This document shows positions 8,853 through 17,252 of a stretch of DNA of 64,000 bases, in pieces. The notes below the pieces were generated by a model. That model did not search any database. It had not been told where the DNA came from and was given only the letters and a program-made list of their open reading frames with translations. Source of the stretch: an uncultured Anaerolineaceae bacterium (GTDB lineage: Bacteria > Chloroflexota > Anaerolineae > Anaerolineales > Anaerolineaceae); the NCBI GenBank assembly GCA_927443345.1, contig CAKMKJ010000011.1, forward strand, positions 1-64,000, read 5' to 3'. Positions within the stretch are counted from its first letter, which is position 1. Each line of letters opens with the position of its first letter. Position numbers and translations under genes: made by a program.

Positions 8853-8874
8853 ATATATGCATAAACGCATATAT
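8853..8874. promoter_or_regulatory. ArsR-type operator palindrome
   Basis: ATATATGC and GCATATAT form an 8-bp inverted repeat with a 6-base spacer, 35 bases upstream of the ArsR-family gene. Size and AT-rich character match operators of the ArsR/SmtB family, so autoregulation of the sulfur operon is likely. Confidence 0.6.
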
Positions 8875-8908
8875 GAATATATGATACGGTATGTTGGAGG
8901 ACCAGACG

Positions 8909-9256
8909 ATGGTTGATAATTTACGGGAAGAAGTGGTGAGATTGCATGCCCAAGTTTGCAGCGGCCTTGCTGATCCGAACCGCATCTTGATCATCTATTC
9001 CCTCACTGATGGTCCGCGCAATGTGAATGACATTGCCAACAAAATGGAATTATCCCAACCCACGGTATCAAGGCATTTGAAAATTCTACGCGACCGCGGC
9101 ATTGTAAGGGCCGACCGGGATGGGCAAACCATAAATTATCGTTTATCTGATCATCGAATTATTCAAGCGCTTGATCTTTTACGTGCAACTCTGGCCGACC
9201 AATTAAATGATCAGGTTTTATTGGCAAGACAAGCAAATCAAAATTTAATCGGGTAA
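8909..9256 (+). CDS. ArsR-family regulator of the sulfur operon
   Basis: A 115-residue winged-helix regulator. The recognition part ELSQPTVSRHLKILRDRGIV is central, and the N-terminal helix carries CSGLADPNRILI. The ATG at 8909 is preferred to the one at 8891 because GGAGG lies 8 bases before it. It heads an operon with an SQR-like flavoprotein, a TusE/DsrC-like protein and a DsrE-family protein (gaps 15-30 bases). Known sulfide/persulfide sensors of this family (SqrR, BigR) use two cysteines; only one cysteine (residue 17) is present here, so if it senses sulfur it must do so differently, for example between subunits. Confidence 0.85.
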   Translation: MVDNLREEVVRLHAQVCSGLADPNRILIIYSLTDGPRNVNDIANKMELSQPTVSRHLKILRDRGIVRADRDGQTINYRLSDHRIIQALDLLRATLADQLNDQVLLARQANQNLIG

Positions 9257-9271
9257 AGGGAGACTGAATTT

Positions 9272-10510
9272 ATGAAGACGTTTTTGATTTTAGGTGCAGG
9301 TACCGGCGGTACCATGATGGCAAACAAACTCTCCAAGCGACTTGACAGACAAGAATGGAAAATCGTTTTAGTAGACCGTGATGAGACACATTATTATCAA
9401 CCGGGCTTCCTGTTTTTACCCTTTGAGTACTATGCACCCGAAAAAGTTTATCAACCCAAGCGTAAATTTGTTCCATCAGGCGTTGAATTCATTCTCTCTG
9501 ATATCGAATTGATCGAACCTGATGCCAACAAGGTCACCCTGACAAAAGACAAACAAGTCATTCATTATGATCAACTTCTGTTAGCCACTGGAACCGATAT
9601 ACATCCTGAAGAAATCGAAGGGATGAATGAAGGCGGCTGGCGCAAGAACATCTTTGACTTCTACACCTTTGAAGGTGCAATGGCGCTCAGAGGCTTTCTG
9701 AAAAATTTCAATGGCGGAAGAGTTGTGCTCAATATTGCCGAGATGCCGATTAAATGCCCGGTAGCCCCGCTCGAATTCATGTACCTGGCAGACTATTATT
9801 TCAAACAACGCGGCATTCGCAACAAGGTTGATCTCGTTTTCACGACTCCCCTGTCTGGTGCTTTTACCAAACCTGTGTCGGCAAAACTTTTGGGCGATGT
9901 GATGACCAAAAAAGGCATCCATACCGAGGCAGATTTTGCAGTCAGTGGTGTGGATTCCGGCAAGAACACCATCAGTTCTTATGATGGACGCGAAATCAAA
10001 TATGACCTGTTGGTTACCATCCCCACGAACATGGGAGCAGAAGTCATCGGACGTTCAGGCATGGGTGATGACCTTAATTTCGTCCCGACCAATAAATTCA
10101 CCCTCCAATCTGACAAACATCAGAATGTTTGGGTCATTGGTGATGCCACCAATATTCCTGCTTCAAAGGCCGGGTCAGTAGTTCATTATTCGGCAGAAAC
10201 ACTCATTGAGAATGTAATATCCGCAGTTGAAGGCAAAGAACTCGAAGCGAAATTCGATGGTCATTCCACCTGCCATATTGTCTCTGGCAACAACAAGAGT
10301 TTGCTGATTGATTTTAGCTATGAAACAGAACCTCTGCCTGGTCTTTACCCCTTCCCGGTGGTTGGTCCATTCCCCCTGCTCAAAGAAAGCACCTTCAATT
10401 ATTTGGGTAAACTCGCCTTCAAATGGGTATATTGGAACATTATGTTGAAAGGGATACCCTTCCCATTACCACCTGAATATTCAATCGCTGGTAAACAGCG
10501 TGTCGCATAA
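9272..10510 (+). CDS. Sulfide:quinone oxidoreductase-like flavoprotein
   Basis: A 412-residue FAD-dependent oxidoreductase of the SQR / flavocytochrome c sulfide dehydrogenase family. The FAD-binding LILGAGTGGTMMANKL is at residues 4-19, the second dinucleotide element ends with VWVIGDATNIP near residue 290, and the redox cysteine is in KCPVAPLEF near residue 164. Only one other cysteine is obvious (STCHI near 333), so the full three-cysteine set of classical SQRs is not seen. The C-terminal hydrophobic segments (KWVYWNIMLKGIPFPLPPEY) would anchor it to the membrane. It probably oxidises sulfide or persulfide and passes electrons to quinone; the sulfane sulfur could go to the TusE/DsrE proteins encoded next. 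Confidence 0.85.
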   Translation: MKTFLILGAGTGGTMMANKLSKRLDRQEWKIVLVDRDETHYYQPGFLFLPFEYYAPEKVYQPKRKFVPSGVEFILSDIELIEPDANKVTLTKDKQVIHYDQLLLATGTDIHPEEIEGMNEGGWRKNIFDFYTFEGAMALRGFLKNFNGGRVVLNIAEMPIKCPVAPLEFMYLADYYFKQRGIRNKVDLVFTTPLSGAFTKPVSAKLLGDVMTKKGIHTEADFAVSGVDSGKNTISSYDGREIKYDLLVTIPTNMGAEVIGRSGMGDDLNFVPTNKFTLQSDKHQNVWVIGDATNIPASKAGSVVHYSAETLIENVISAVEGKELEAKFDGHSTCHIVSGNNKSLLIDFSYETEPLPGLYPFPVVGPFPLLKESTFNYLGKLAFKWVYWNIMLKGIPFPLPPEYSIAGKQRVA

Positions 10511-10532
10511 AAATTATATATAGGAGATAAAA

Positions 10533-10835
10533 ATGTCTGTATTAGATAGTGTGAAGTTCGACGCTGATGGTTATTTGGAAGATCCGAAAGTATGGACCAA
10601 AGAAATCGCCGAAGCCATCGCCAAACGCGAAGGTGTTACCCTGACTGAACGCTCATGGGTGGTGATCAACTATTCCCGTAAAGAATTTGAAACCAAGGGC
10701 GAAGCTCCTACCCTGCGCGCCATCACCAAGAATACCGATGTTGACACAAAGGAACTCTACAGCCTGTTCCCCGGCGGACCTGGCAAGCTGGCTGCAAAAG
10801 TATCCGGGTTGCACAAACCCACCGGTTGCATCTAA
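10533..10835 (+). CDS. TusE/DsrC-family sulfur-relay protein
   Basis: A 100-residue DsrC/TusE-like protein. The conserved penultimate cysteine C99 is in the C-terminal KPTGCI, the flexible arm that carries a persulfide. The second cysteine that DsrC proteins of dissimilatory sulfite reduction have 11 residues earlier is alanine here (A88), which places it with TusE-like carriers and not with true DsrC. It is encoded between an SQR-like enzyme and a DsrE-family protein, so it probably accepts sulfane sulfur in the cytoplasm. A GGAG ribosome site precedes the ATG. Confidence 0.88.
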   Translation: MSVLDSVKFDADGYLEDPKVWTKEIAEAIAKREGVTLTERSWVVINYSRKEFETKGEAPTLRAITKNTDVDTKELYSLFPGGPGKLAAKVSGLHKPTGCI

Positions 10836-10865
10836 TCCATTCATTTAGAAATAAGGAGAACTCAA

Positions 10866-11345
10866 ATGGCAGAAACAAAACCACGTAAATTGGCAATAAT
10901 TGCCTCCAAAGGCTCACTGGATATGGCATATCCTCCATTGATCCTGGCGAATGCAGCCCGCATGTCTGGCGTTGAAGTGGACCTGTTCTTCACCTTCTGG
11001 GGTTTGGATATCATCACCAAGAAGAAAATGAATAAATTGAATGTAGCTGTGGTTGGCAACCCCAGCATGCACCCCTGGTTCCACATCCCAACCCTGCTGG
11101 GCATCATCCCCGGCATGTCTGCAATGGCCTCTGCCATGATGCGTAAAGAAATAGACAAATTGGATTTCCCCCCGGTTGGTGAATTCGTCCAACTTGTTAT
11201 GGATGCCGGCACAAATGTTTACGGCTGCAAAATGTCTATGGACATGATGAAATTAACCGAAAAAGACCTGGTCGACGGAGCCAAAGTGTTAGGCGCCATG
11301 GAATTTATTGAAATGGCCGACGGCGCTCAGACTTTGTTTGTTTAG
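10866..11345 (+). CDS. DsrE/DsrF/DrsH-family protein
   Basis: A 159-residue DsrE-fold protein. The likely active cysteine is in YGCKMSMDMM near residue 120; the central part is rich in methionine and glycine (IPGMSAMASAMMRK), as in DsrE2-type proteins that handle persulfide sulfur. It is the last gene of the ArsR-SQR-TusE operon, preceded by a clear AAGGAG. A sulfurtransferase passing sulfur to or from the TusE-like protein is the simplest role. It lacks obvious membrane anchors. Confidence 0.85.
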   Translation: MAETKPRKLAIIASKGSLDMAYPPLILANAARMSGVEVDLFFTFWGLDIITKKKMNKLNVAVVGNPSMHPWFHIPTLLGIIPGMSAMASAMMRKEIDKLDFPPVGEFVQLVMDAGTNVYGCKMSMDMMKLTEKDLVDGAKVLGAMEFIEMADGAQTLFV

Positions 11346-11371
11346 GTAAATTATTCTCAGTCACGAATCGT

Positions 11372-11399
11372 GTAGGGGCAATTCATGAATTGCCCCTAC
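11372..11399. terminator. Perfect 28-bp palindrome after the sulfur operon
   Basis: Perfect palindrome (GTAGGGGCAATTCA and its complement) 26 bases after the dsrE stop, followed by GTTTGTTT. It probably ends the operon. Confidence 0.6.
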
Positions 11400-11418
11400 G
11401 TTTGTTTAATTCATAGAT

Positions 11419-11424
11419 TAGAAT
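11419..11424 (+). promoter_or_regulatory. -10 box of the LCP gene
   Basis: TAGAAT ends 6 bases before the ATG at 11431. The whole segment (TAGAATCAAAGC then ATG) closely resembles the tetR start region (TAGAATCATTGC then ATG). A convincing -35 box is not visible. Predicts a leaderless mRNA. Confidence 0.4.
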
Positions 11425-11430
11425 CAAAGC

Positions 11431-12507
11431 ATGAACGATAACCTGAATGAAAATCAAGAACCAGACGGCAGCGAATCCCGCTTTAACACCATCATTAAAC
11501 CGGGTTCCTCCATTGCTCAGCCGCAGTCCCCTCCCGTCTTCGAATCCTGGATGGATCCACAGCCTGAAGCGGTCAAACCCGTTTTGCCAGTATATGCAGA
11601 ACCCATCCCGGCTGTCTTTGAACCTGAAATTAGTGCAATACAAACAGCAGTTTCAGGTGAATCAATAATTTATAAAGCACCCCGGCAAAAGAATAACCAG
11701 AAAAAACCAGGGTTTTGGCTGGTCATGCTGTGTTTAATCTTGATATTTATCTTCTTTTTCACCCCTGTTCGAGTAACCACCCTCGTGTTGGGAATCGACT
11801 GGCGTCCGTCTGCCAGCCCCTGGCTGGGGCGCAGTGACACGATGATTCTGACAACCATGCCCCCCGCACTGCCGCAGGTATCCATGCTCTCCATCCCGCG
11901 CGACCTTTGGCTCACCATCCCCAACCATTATGAGAATCGCATCAACACTGCGCATTATTTTGCCGAACTCACAACACCAGGCAGTGGCATGCAAGCGGCT
12001 AAAGAAGCGGTTGGAGCCAATTTTGGCATCAATGTTGACTATGCTGTCCGCGTAAAATTTTCCGGTTTTATCGATATCGTGGATGCCTTTGGAGGCGTGA
12101 CGGTAAACTTGCCCGAAGCCATGTCAGGCTTGGAAGCAGGCCCTAATCACCTTGATGGCAAACAAGCACTTGCATTCGTGCGAGATCGCAAATCTGGCGA
12201 TGATTTCTTCAGACAAGAGCGCGGGCAGCTTTTCATTGCCTCTGCCATCAAAGAAGTTCTCAATCCACTCAAATGGCCGCGTATCCCTGCGGTGTTGGCC
12301 GTGGCTGCAGCCAATATTGACACTGACCTACCAATATGGCTCTGGCCGCGTACAGCCTATGCAATGATCTTTTCTGCAGTGAAGGGATTTGACTCTCACA
12401 CTCTGGATAGAAGTATGGTCACGCCGTGGGTTACTGATGATGGTGCTCAGGTACTGGGTCCCAACTGGACGATAATAAATCCGTTGATTGATGAATTGTT
12501 CAAATAG
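11431..12507 (+). CDS. LytR-CpsA-Psr (LCP) family cell-envelope protein
   Basis: A 358-residue membrane-anchored LCP protein. About 95 acidic, proline-rich cytoplasmic residues are followed by one membrane segment (residues ~97-116) and an external LCP catalytic domain with the conserved GRSDTMIL (near residue 135), IPRDLWLTI (near 153) and INTAHYFA (near 170) blocks that bind a polyprenyl-phosphate substrate. LCP enzymes transfer glycopolymers from lipid carriers to peptidoglycan or other acceptors. No glycosyltransferase or cell-wall cluster surrounds it. It has no Shine-Dalgarno sequence, and a -10 box lies just before the ATG. Confidence 0.88.
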   Translation: MNDNLNENQEPDGSESRFNTIIKPGSSIAQPQSPPVFESWMDPQPEAVKPVLPVYAEPIPAVFEPEISAIQTAVSGESIIYKAPRQKNNQKKPGFWLVMLCLILIFIFFFTPVRVTTLVLGIDWRPSASPWLGRSDTMILTTMPPALPQVSMLSIPRDLWLTIPNHYENRINTAHYFAELTTPGSGMQAAKEAVGANFGINVDYAVRVKFSGFIDIVDAFGGVTVNLPEAMSGLEAGPNHLDGKQALAFVRDRKSGDDFFRQERGQLFIASAIKEVLNPLKWPRIPAVLAVAAANIDTDLPIWLWPRTAYAMIFSAVKGFDSHTLDRSMVTPWVTDDGAQVLGPNWTIINPLIDELFK

Positions 12508-12510
12508 ATA

Positions 12511-12942
12511 TTATTTGGTTCGAGAGCGTTTAAAGGTCAAAATCAGCAACAGGGCAATCAACAACAGTACCAAACCAGCCCCGTCGAAAACAATAAAACG
12601 CAGAACACTCGCCTTAATCAGCGGGTGTTCGCCTTTTAAGAGCAACAGAAGAATGGTTTCTCCAAACATCCCCACTGCCTGCATGATGACAGCTTCGATC
12701 AGAGAGACGGTGTACTTCAGCGGATTGACCAGAGCAAACAGATAGGGGACGTTCCACATCACAAAAAGCAGCCCCATCCCCTGGATGTTGGCCGCACCAG
12801 GCACACCAGTCAATTCAAACCCGGGGGCGAAATCAGCAGGCCGAAACAGGAAAAAGAATGCACATTGAAGATTGAAAAATGTAACTATTCCAATCAGCAC
12901 TCTGGCAACACTCGGAGTGATCGATCTGCGTTTCACATCCAT
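12511..12942 (-). CDS. Small four-helix membrane protein, unknown function
   Basis: A 143-residue protein with four clear hydrophobic segments (about residues 12-34, 55-72, 80-103 and 115-138) and a basic C-terminal tail (FKRSRTK), probably facing the cytoplasm. I do not recognise a family beyond a general resemblance to small conserved membrane proteins of environmental bacteria. It converges with the LCP gene, only 3 bases from its stop codon, and has no partner in an operon. The start at 12942 is the first ATG of the frame; no strong ribosome site is seen. Confidence 0.6.
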   Translation of the reverse strand: MDVKRRSITPSVARVLIGIVTFFNLQCAFFFLFRPADFAPGFELTGVPGAANIQGMGLLFVMWNVPYLFALVNPLKYTVSLIEAVIMQAVGMFGETILLLLLKGEHPLIKASVLRFIVFDGAGLVLLLIALLLILTFKRSRTK

Positions 12943-13086
12943 CTGTTCATTATATCCTTAGTGTTTACGTAGCGCATACACCATATATGGGGGGTTGTTA
13001 AAACACTAGCGCCACATATAAGTATTTATTGCGTATATCAGTGTGGATAAATCTCTATCTCTTACGATTATAAAGAAAACTGCATA

Positions 13087-13137
13087 TTGAATAATCAAAA
13101 AATATTGCTACAATATTCATAACTGGTATGACCTCTT
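13087..13137 (+). promoter_or_regulatory. Promoter and FadR-like operator of the GntR-headed operon
   Basis: TTGAAT (13087-13092), 16 bases, then TACAAT (13109-13114) with a TG just before it. AACTGGTATGACC at 13121-13133 lies at the predicted transcription start and matches the left part of FadR-type GntR operators (TGGT-N3-ACC core). This suggests that the GntR protein represses its own operon. Confidence 0.5.
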
Positions 13138-13169
13138 ACCAATTTCAAATTGAATGGAGCAACCTCTCT

Positions 13170-13886
13170 ATGGCCACCTGGGATATCCAACCAAAACCTG
13201 CTGAACTGGCTGAAAACCGCCTGGTCGACGCCATACTGGATGGCACCTTCCCGATCAATTCAAACCTGCCTCCCGAACGCGAATTGGCCGAAAGTCTGGG
13301 GGTCACTCGCCCCACCCTACGTGAAGCGTTGCAGCGTCTCTCTCGCGACGGCTGGATTGAGATTCACCACGGCCGCGCCACGAGGGTAAAGGATTATTGG
13401 TGTGAAGGCAATTTGCTCATCCTCACCGCCATTGCCCAACATCAGGATAAAGTCCCTACTGATTTCGTCACCAACCTGTTGCAAATTCGGCTGCTCTTAG
13501 CACCTGCCTATACGCGCATGGCCATGCAAAACTCGCTTAATGAAGTGATTCATCTTTTAGAATCTCTGCAAAACATTGAAGATACCGCTGAAGAATTCAC
13601 TCATCGTGACCTCGATCTTCACAAACAACTCACCATCCTATCCAAGAACCCCATTTTTACCCTGATTCTCAACGGTTTTGGAGATCCCTACAACAAAATG
13701 GGGAACCTTTATTTCAGCAACCCCGAATCCAGAGCCCATTCCCGTTCATTCTACAAAAAATTATTATCAGCCGTACTTTCAAACGATTTTTATAAAGTTG
13801 AAGAAGTGACCAGGCAAGTGATGCAAGACAGCATCCAATTGATGCAGAAAGCAATTATTTCAATAGGCGTATCTAAAGGAGCTTAA
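13170..13886 (+). CDS. GntR-family (FadR subfamily) regulator
   Basis: A 238-residue regulator with an N-terminal winged helix (LPPERELAESLGVTRPTLREALQRLSRDGWI) and an all-helical C-terminal ligand domain of the FadR type. The ATG at 13170 is chosen because the region before it holds a promoter and an operator-like site; the frame is open back to 13128, but that would place the operator inside the gene. It is the first gene of an operon with a GlpD-like dehydrogenase (2 bases between), an AGPS-like enzyme and an FGGY kinase, so it probably responds to a polyol, glycerol phosphate or lipid-derived signal. Confidence 0.8.
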   Translation: MATWDIQPKPAELAENRLVDAILDGTFPINSNLPPERELAESLGVTRPTLREALQRLSRDGWIEIHHGRATRVKDYWCEGNLLILTAIAQHQDKVPTDFVTNLLQIRLLLAPAYTRMAMQNSLNEVIHLLESLQNIEDTAEEFTHRDLDLHKQLTILSKNPIFTLILNGFGDPYNKMGNLYFSNPESRAHSRSFYKKLLSAVLSNDFYKVEEVTRQVMQDSIQLMQKAIISIGVSKGA

Positions 13887-13888
13887 CG

Positions 13889-15484
13889 ATGTGGGAAAAA
13901 GGTTGGAGGCAATCAGTCTGGAAAGAACTGGGCGGCAATTGGGATGTGATCGTAATTGGCGGCGGCATCACCGGCGCAGGGGTATTTCGGCGTGCAGTCG
14001 CAGAAGGGTATAAAACCCTGCTCGTTGAAGCCACAGATTTCTCCTTTGGCACTTCAAGTCGATCTTCAAAACTGGTACACGGCGGATTCCGCTATCTGCG
14101 CAACAAGCAATTCGATGTCACTCGCGAATCGGTGCGCGAACGCGAATGGATGCTCAAGGAAGCCAAAAACCTGGTCACACCACTGGGATTCATCATGCCC
14201 TGCCCTGACAAATTCAAGGTTTCAAGTCAATTTGCCATCGGTGTTGTGATCTATGATTTATTGGCGCCTAAATGGCAGCATTCGTTTTTTACCAAACGCA
14301 AGGTACTGCGCATCTGCCCCCAAATCGACAAACCAGATTTGAAAGGCGCATTCCTATATTATGACGCCGAAATGGATGATGCCAGGCTGGTCAACCACAT
14401 CATCCGCGAAGGTGTGGCAGCCGGTGGCACCGCCATCAATTATTGCAAGGTCGAAAAGCTGCTCCGAGACCAAAGCGGTAGTGTCTGCGGTGTGCAAATT
14501 AATGATCAGGGTTCCTCTGAGCTAGGCGAGCTCGAAATCAAGTCAGCGGTGGTGATCAATGCCACCGGTCCGTGGAGCGATGAAGTGCGCGCCCATGTGA
14601 ACGCACCTGCCCGGCTGCGCCGCTTGCGCGGTTCACACTTGATCTTCCCGCGCGAGAAATTGCCACTGCCTTTCGCCGTCACCCTGCTCCATCCCCGCGA
14701 TGGACGCGCCATGTTCGGCATCCCCTGGGAAGGCACCACTATGATCGGCACCACTGATCTGGATCATTCGGCGCCATTGTCAAAAGGGGAACCTTTTACC
14801 ACCCAGCAGGAGATTGATTACATCCTGGAGGCCGGCAACGCCACTTTCCCGTCCGCATCCCTAAAGCGGCAGGATATTCTATCTAGTTTTGCCGGCCTTC
14901 GCCCAGTAATCAACACTGGCGCATCCGATCCCTCCAAGGAATCCCGCGCCCATGTGGTCTGGGAAGAAGACGGATTGATCACTGTCACCGGCGGTAAGCT
15001 AACCACTTTCCGCATTATGGCTGAAGAGGCTTTATTAAAGGCATCTGCGAAATTGCCTCACCCCATCGATTTGAATGTTCGAAAACGATATTTCGATCCC
15101 TTACCAGAGACCCTGTCTCAAGGCAGAGTGCTTTCATCCGAGTTTGCTTACCTGCTCGGTCGCTACGGCAGTGAGACGGATGACCTGCTCAATTGCGCCA
15201 AAGAGGGCGAGAATCAACCCATTGGCAACCTGCCCAACTTGTGGTCTGAGATCCGCTGGACGGCTCGCACCGGCGGCGTGGAGCACCTGGATGACTTATT
15301 ACTGCGGCGAGTGCGTTTGGGTATGCTGCTGCCAGACGGCGCAAGCGCACTTATGAACCGCATCCGCGCGATTGCCCAACCCGAACTCGGATGGGATGAC
15401 GCCAAATGGCAGCTTGAAGAAAAACGATACCGCGAGATTTTCGAACATTCTTACAGCCCATCCCCGACGGGATTTGCTGATTAA
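13889..15484 (+). CDS. GlpD-like FAD-dependent glycerol-3-phosphate dehydrogenase
   Basis: A 531-residue flavoprotein of the GlpD family. The FAD-binding motif VIVIGGGITGAGVFRRAV is at residues 18-35, followed by the family hallmark FGTSSRSSKLVHGGFRYL near 50-67 and the C-terminal TVTGGKLTTFR near residue 368. GlpD oxidises sn-glycerol 3-phosphate to dihydroxyacetone phosphate and reduces quinone at the inner face of the membrane. Encoded between the GntR regulator and the AGPS-like gene, it would supply the DHAP skeleton used by ether-lipid synthesis, or channel glycerol phosphate into glycolysis. AAAGGAG precedes the ATG. Confidence 0.88.
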   Translation: MWEKGWRQSVWKELGGNWDVIVIGGGITGAGVFRRAVAEGYKTLLVEATDFSFGTSSRSSKLVHGGFRYLRNKQFDVTRESVREREWMLKEAKNLVTPLGFIMPCPDKFKVSSQFAIGVVIYDLLAPKWQHSFFTKRKVLRICPQIDKPDLKGAFLYYDAEMDDARLVNHIIREGVAAGGTAINYCKVEKLLRDQSGSVCGVQINDQGSSELGELEIKSAVVINATGPWSDEVRAHVNAPARLRRLRGSHLIFPREKLPLPFAVTLLHPRDGRAMFGIPWEGTTMIGTTDLDHSAPLSKGEPFTTQQEIDYILEAGNATFPSASLKRQDILSSFAGLRPVINTGASDPSKESRAHVVWEEDGLITVTGGKLTTFRIMAEEALLKASAKLPHPIDLNVRKRYFDPLPETLSQGRVLSSEFAYLLGRYGSETDDLLNCAKEGENQPIGNLPNLWSEIRWTARTGGVEHLDDLLLRRVRLGMLLPDGASALMNRIRAIAQPELGWDDAKWQLEEKRYREIFEHSYSPSPTGFAD

Positions 15485-15510
15485 TCACATAACACGATTG
15501 GAGAGAGAAA

Positions 15511-17250
15511 ATGGCCAAACAAAAGTGCACCCCCGCCTGGTACGAAGACCCCACTCCTGCAGGTACTTATCGTTCGCTCTTCAAATGGGGCGATCCTGCT
15601 GGTTTCAAGCACCCCAACAGTGGTCTGGTAAAGTTGATGCTTGATACCTTCAATATGAAATGCGAAGATTTTCAAGAACCTCTTGATTTTGCGCTGGATT
15701 CCATCCCAGATAACATGCCCTCCAAACTGCCAGAAAAACACCTTCAAGAGTTCCAGCGCATCTGCGGCATAGAAAACGTGCGCACTGACACGCTTGAGCG
15801 CACCGCCAAATCATACGGCGGTGGTATGTTAGATGCCCTGCGACTTCGCCGCCATATCATCGAAAACATCTCTGAAGCGGTGGTGGCTCCCCGTTCACAG
15901 GCAGAAATTGAAGAGATTATTAATTATTGCGACCATGAAGCCATTCCTGTTTATATTTACGGCGCAGGTTCGACCGTCACCCGCGGTTTGGAAGCCGTCA
16001 AAGGCGGCATCGCACTGGATATGAGCAAACACATGAACAAGGTGGTCAATTTCAACGAAATCGATCAAACCATCACCGTGCAGGCAGGCATGACCGGTCC
16101 GCAGTTGGAAGATATTTTGAACCACGCTCAGACCAAATTGAATGCCAAACGCGCCTACACCTGCGGACATTTCCCCCAGTCTTTTGAATATTCCAGCGTG
16201 GGCGGTTGGGTGGTCACCCGCGGTGCCGGTCAGAACTCTACCTATTACGGCAAAATCGAAGACATTGTCATCGCCCAGGAATACGTTACCCCGCGCGGAG
16301 TTTTCAAGACATTTGAACATCCCCGCAGCGCCAACGGCCCTGATTTCGACCAGATCATGATGGGTTCTGAAGGCGCTTTTGGGGTACTGACCAATGTAAC
16401 CCTCAAAGTCTTCCGCTGGCAGCCTGAGAACCGCAAACGCTATAGCTACATGTTTAAGAACTGGCAGGATGCCCGCGAAGCCTGCCGTGAAATCATGCAG
16501 GCAGAATTTGGCCTCCCTTCCGTCTTCAGGCTTTCTGACCCCGAAGAAACTGACGTGGCCATGAAGCTGTATCACATCGAAGGCACCATCGCTGATTCCG
16601 TGCTCAAGGTACTGGGTTACCAACCAATGCAGAAATGCCTGCTGCTCGGACACACTGACGGCGAGCGCGGATTCTCAGCAAACGTAGACCGCAAAATCCG
16701 ACGTATCTGCCGAAAATACGGCGCCTTTGAGTTGAGTTTTGCCGGTGTGACCAAAAACTGGGAGCACGGCCGCTTCAGAGACCCTTACATGCGTGAAGAC
16801 CTGCAAGATTTTGGCATCCTTATTGACACACTGGAATGTTCGGTGACCTGGTCTCAAATGGAAAATGTGCACAAGCAGGTGAGAGCATTCATTAAGAATC
16901 GTCCGCAAACAGTGTGTATGACTCACCTATCACACGCCTACCCGCAAGGGGGCAACCTGTATTTCATTTTCATTGTCAAAAGTAATTCCATTAAGGAGTA
17001 CCTTGACTTACAATATGGAGTACTGGATGCGATTCAAAAAAGCGGTGCTGCCCTCAGCCATCATCATGGTGTTGGCAAACAATCCTCACCCTGGCTTGAA
17101 GACCAGATTGGCACCCCGCAAATGGATGTCATCCGTTGTTTGAAACAACACTTTGATCCGCACAACATCATGAACCCCGGCGGCACCCTTGGTTTGGATA
17201 TGTCCGCTGATCAGCGTGCTCGACGCTGGAGCAAAGACCTGGAGGATTAA
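15511..17250 (+). CDS. Alkyl-DHAP synthase (AGPS)-like FAD oxidase
   Basis: A 579-residue VAO-type flavoprotein resembling alkylglycerone-phosphate synthase, which swaps the acyl chain of acyl-DHAP for a fatty alcohol to make the ether bond of ether lipids. Visible hallmarks are the FAD phosphate loop [17 protein letters not shown] (near residue 150), [14 protein letters not shown] (near 417), and the active-site triple histidine HHHGVG (517-522) near the C-terminus, as in eukaryotic AGPS. Glycolate-oxidase-like proteins of the same fold lack the HHHGVG motif. It lies between GlpD-like and glycerol-kinase-like genes (3 bases to the kinase). Whether it makes ether lipids here or oxidises a polyol phosphate is not shown. 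Confidence 0.82.
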   Translation: MAKQKCTPAWYEDPTPAGTYRSLFKWGDPAGFKHPNSGLVKLMLDTFNMKCEDFQEPLDFALDSIPDNMPSKLPEKHLQEFQRICGIENVRTDTLERTAKSYGGGMLDALRLRRHIIENISEAVVAPRSQAEIEEIINYCDHEAIPVYIYGAGSTVTRGLEAVKGGIALDMSKHMNKVVNFNEIDQTITVQAGMTGPQLEDILNHAQTKLNAKRAYTCGHFPQSFEYSSVGGWVVTRGAGQNSTYYGKIEDIVIAQEYVTPRGVFKTFEHPRSANGPDFDQIMMGSEGAFGVLTNVTLKVFRWQPENRKRYSYMFKNWQDAREACREIMQAEFGLPSVFRLSDPEETDVAMKLYHIEGTIADSVLKVLGYQPMQKCLLLGHTDGERGFSANVDRKIRRICRKYGAFELSFAGVTKNWEHGRFRDPYMREDLQDFGILIDTLECSVTWSQMENVHKQVRAFIKNRPQTVCMTHLSHAYPQGGNLYFIFIVKSNSIKEYLDLQYGVLDAIQKSGAALSHHHGVGKQSSPWLEDQIGTPQMDVIRCLKQHFDPHNIMNPGGTLGLDMSADQRARRWSKDLED

Positions 17251-17252
17251 TT

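Noticed and set aside
10533-10835. True DsrC of dissimilatory sulfite reductase
   Set aside because: Only one of the two arm cysteines is present and there is no dsrAB.
15895-16653. 252-codon antisense reading frame in the AGPS-like gene
   Set aside because: It is the mirror of a clearly conserved gene, with no ribosome site and no recognisable domain.
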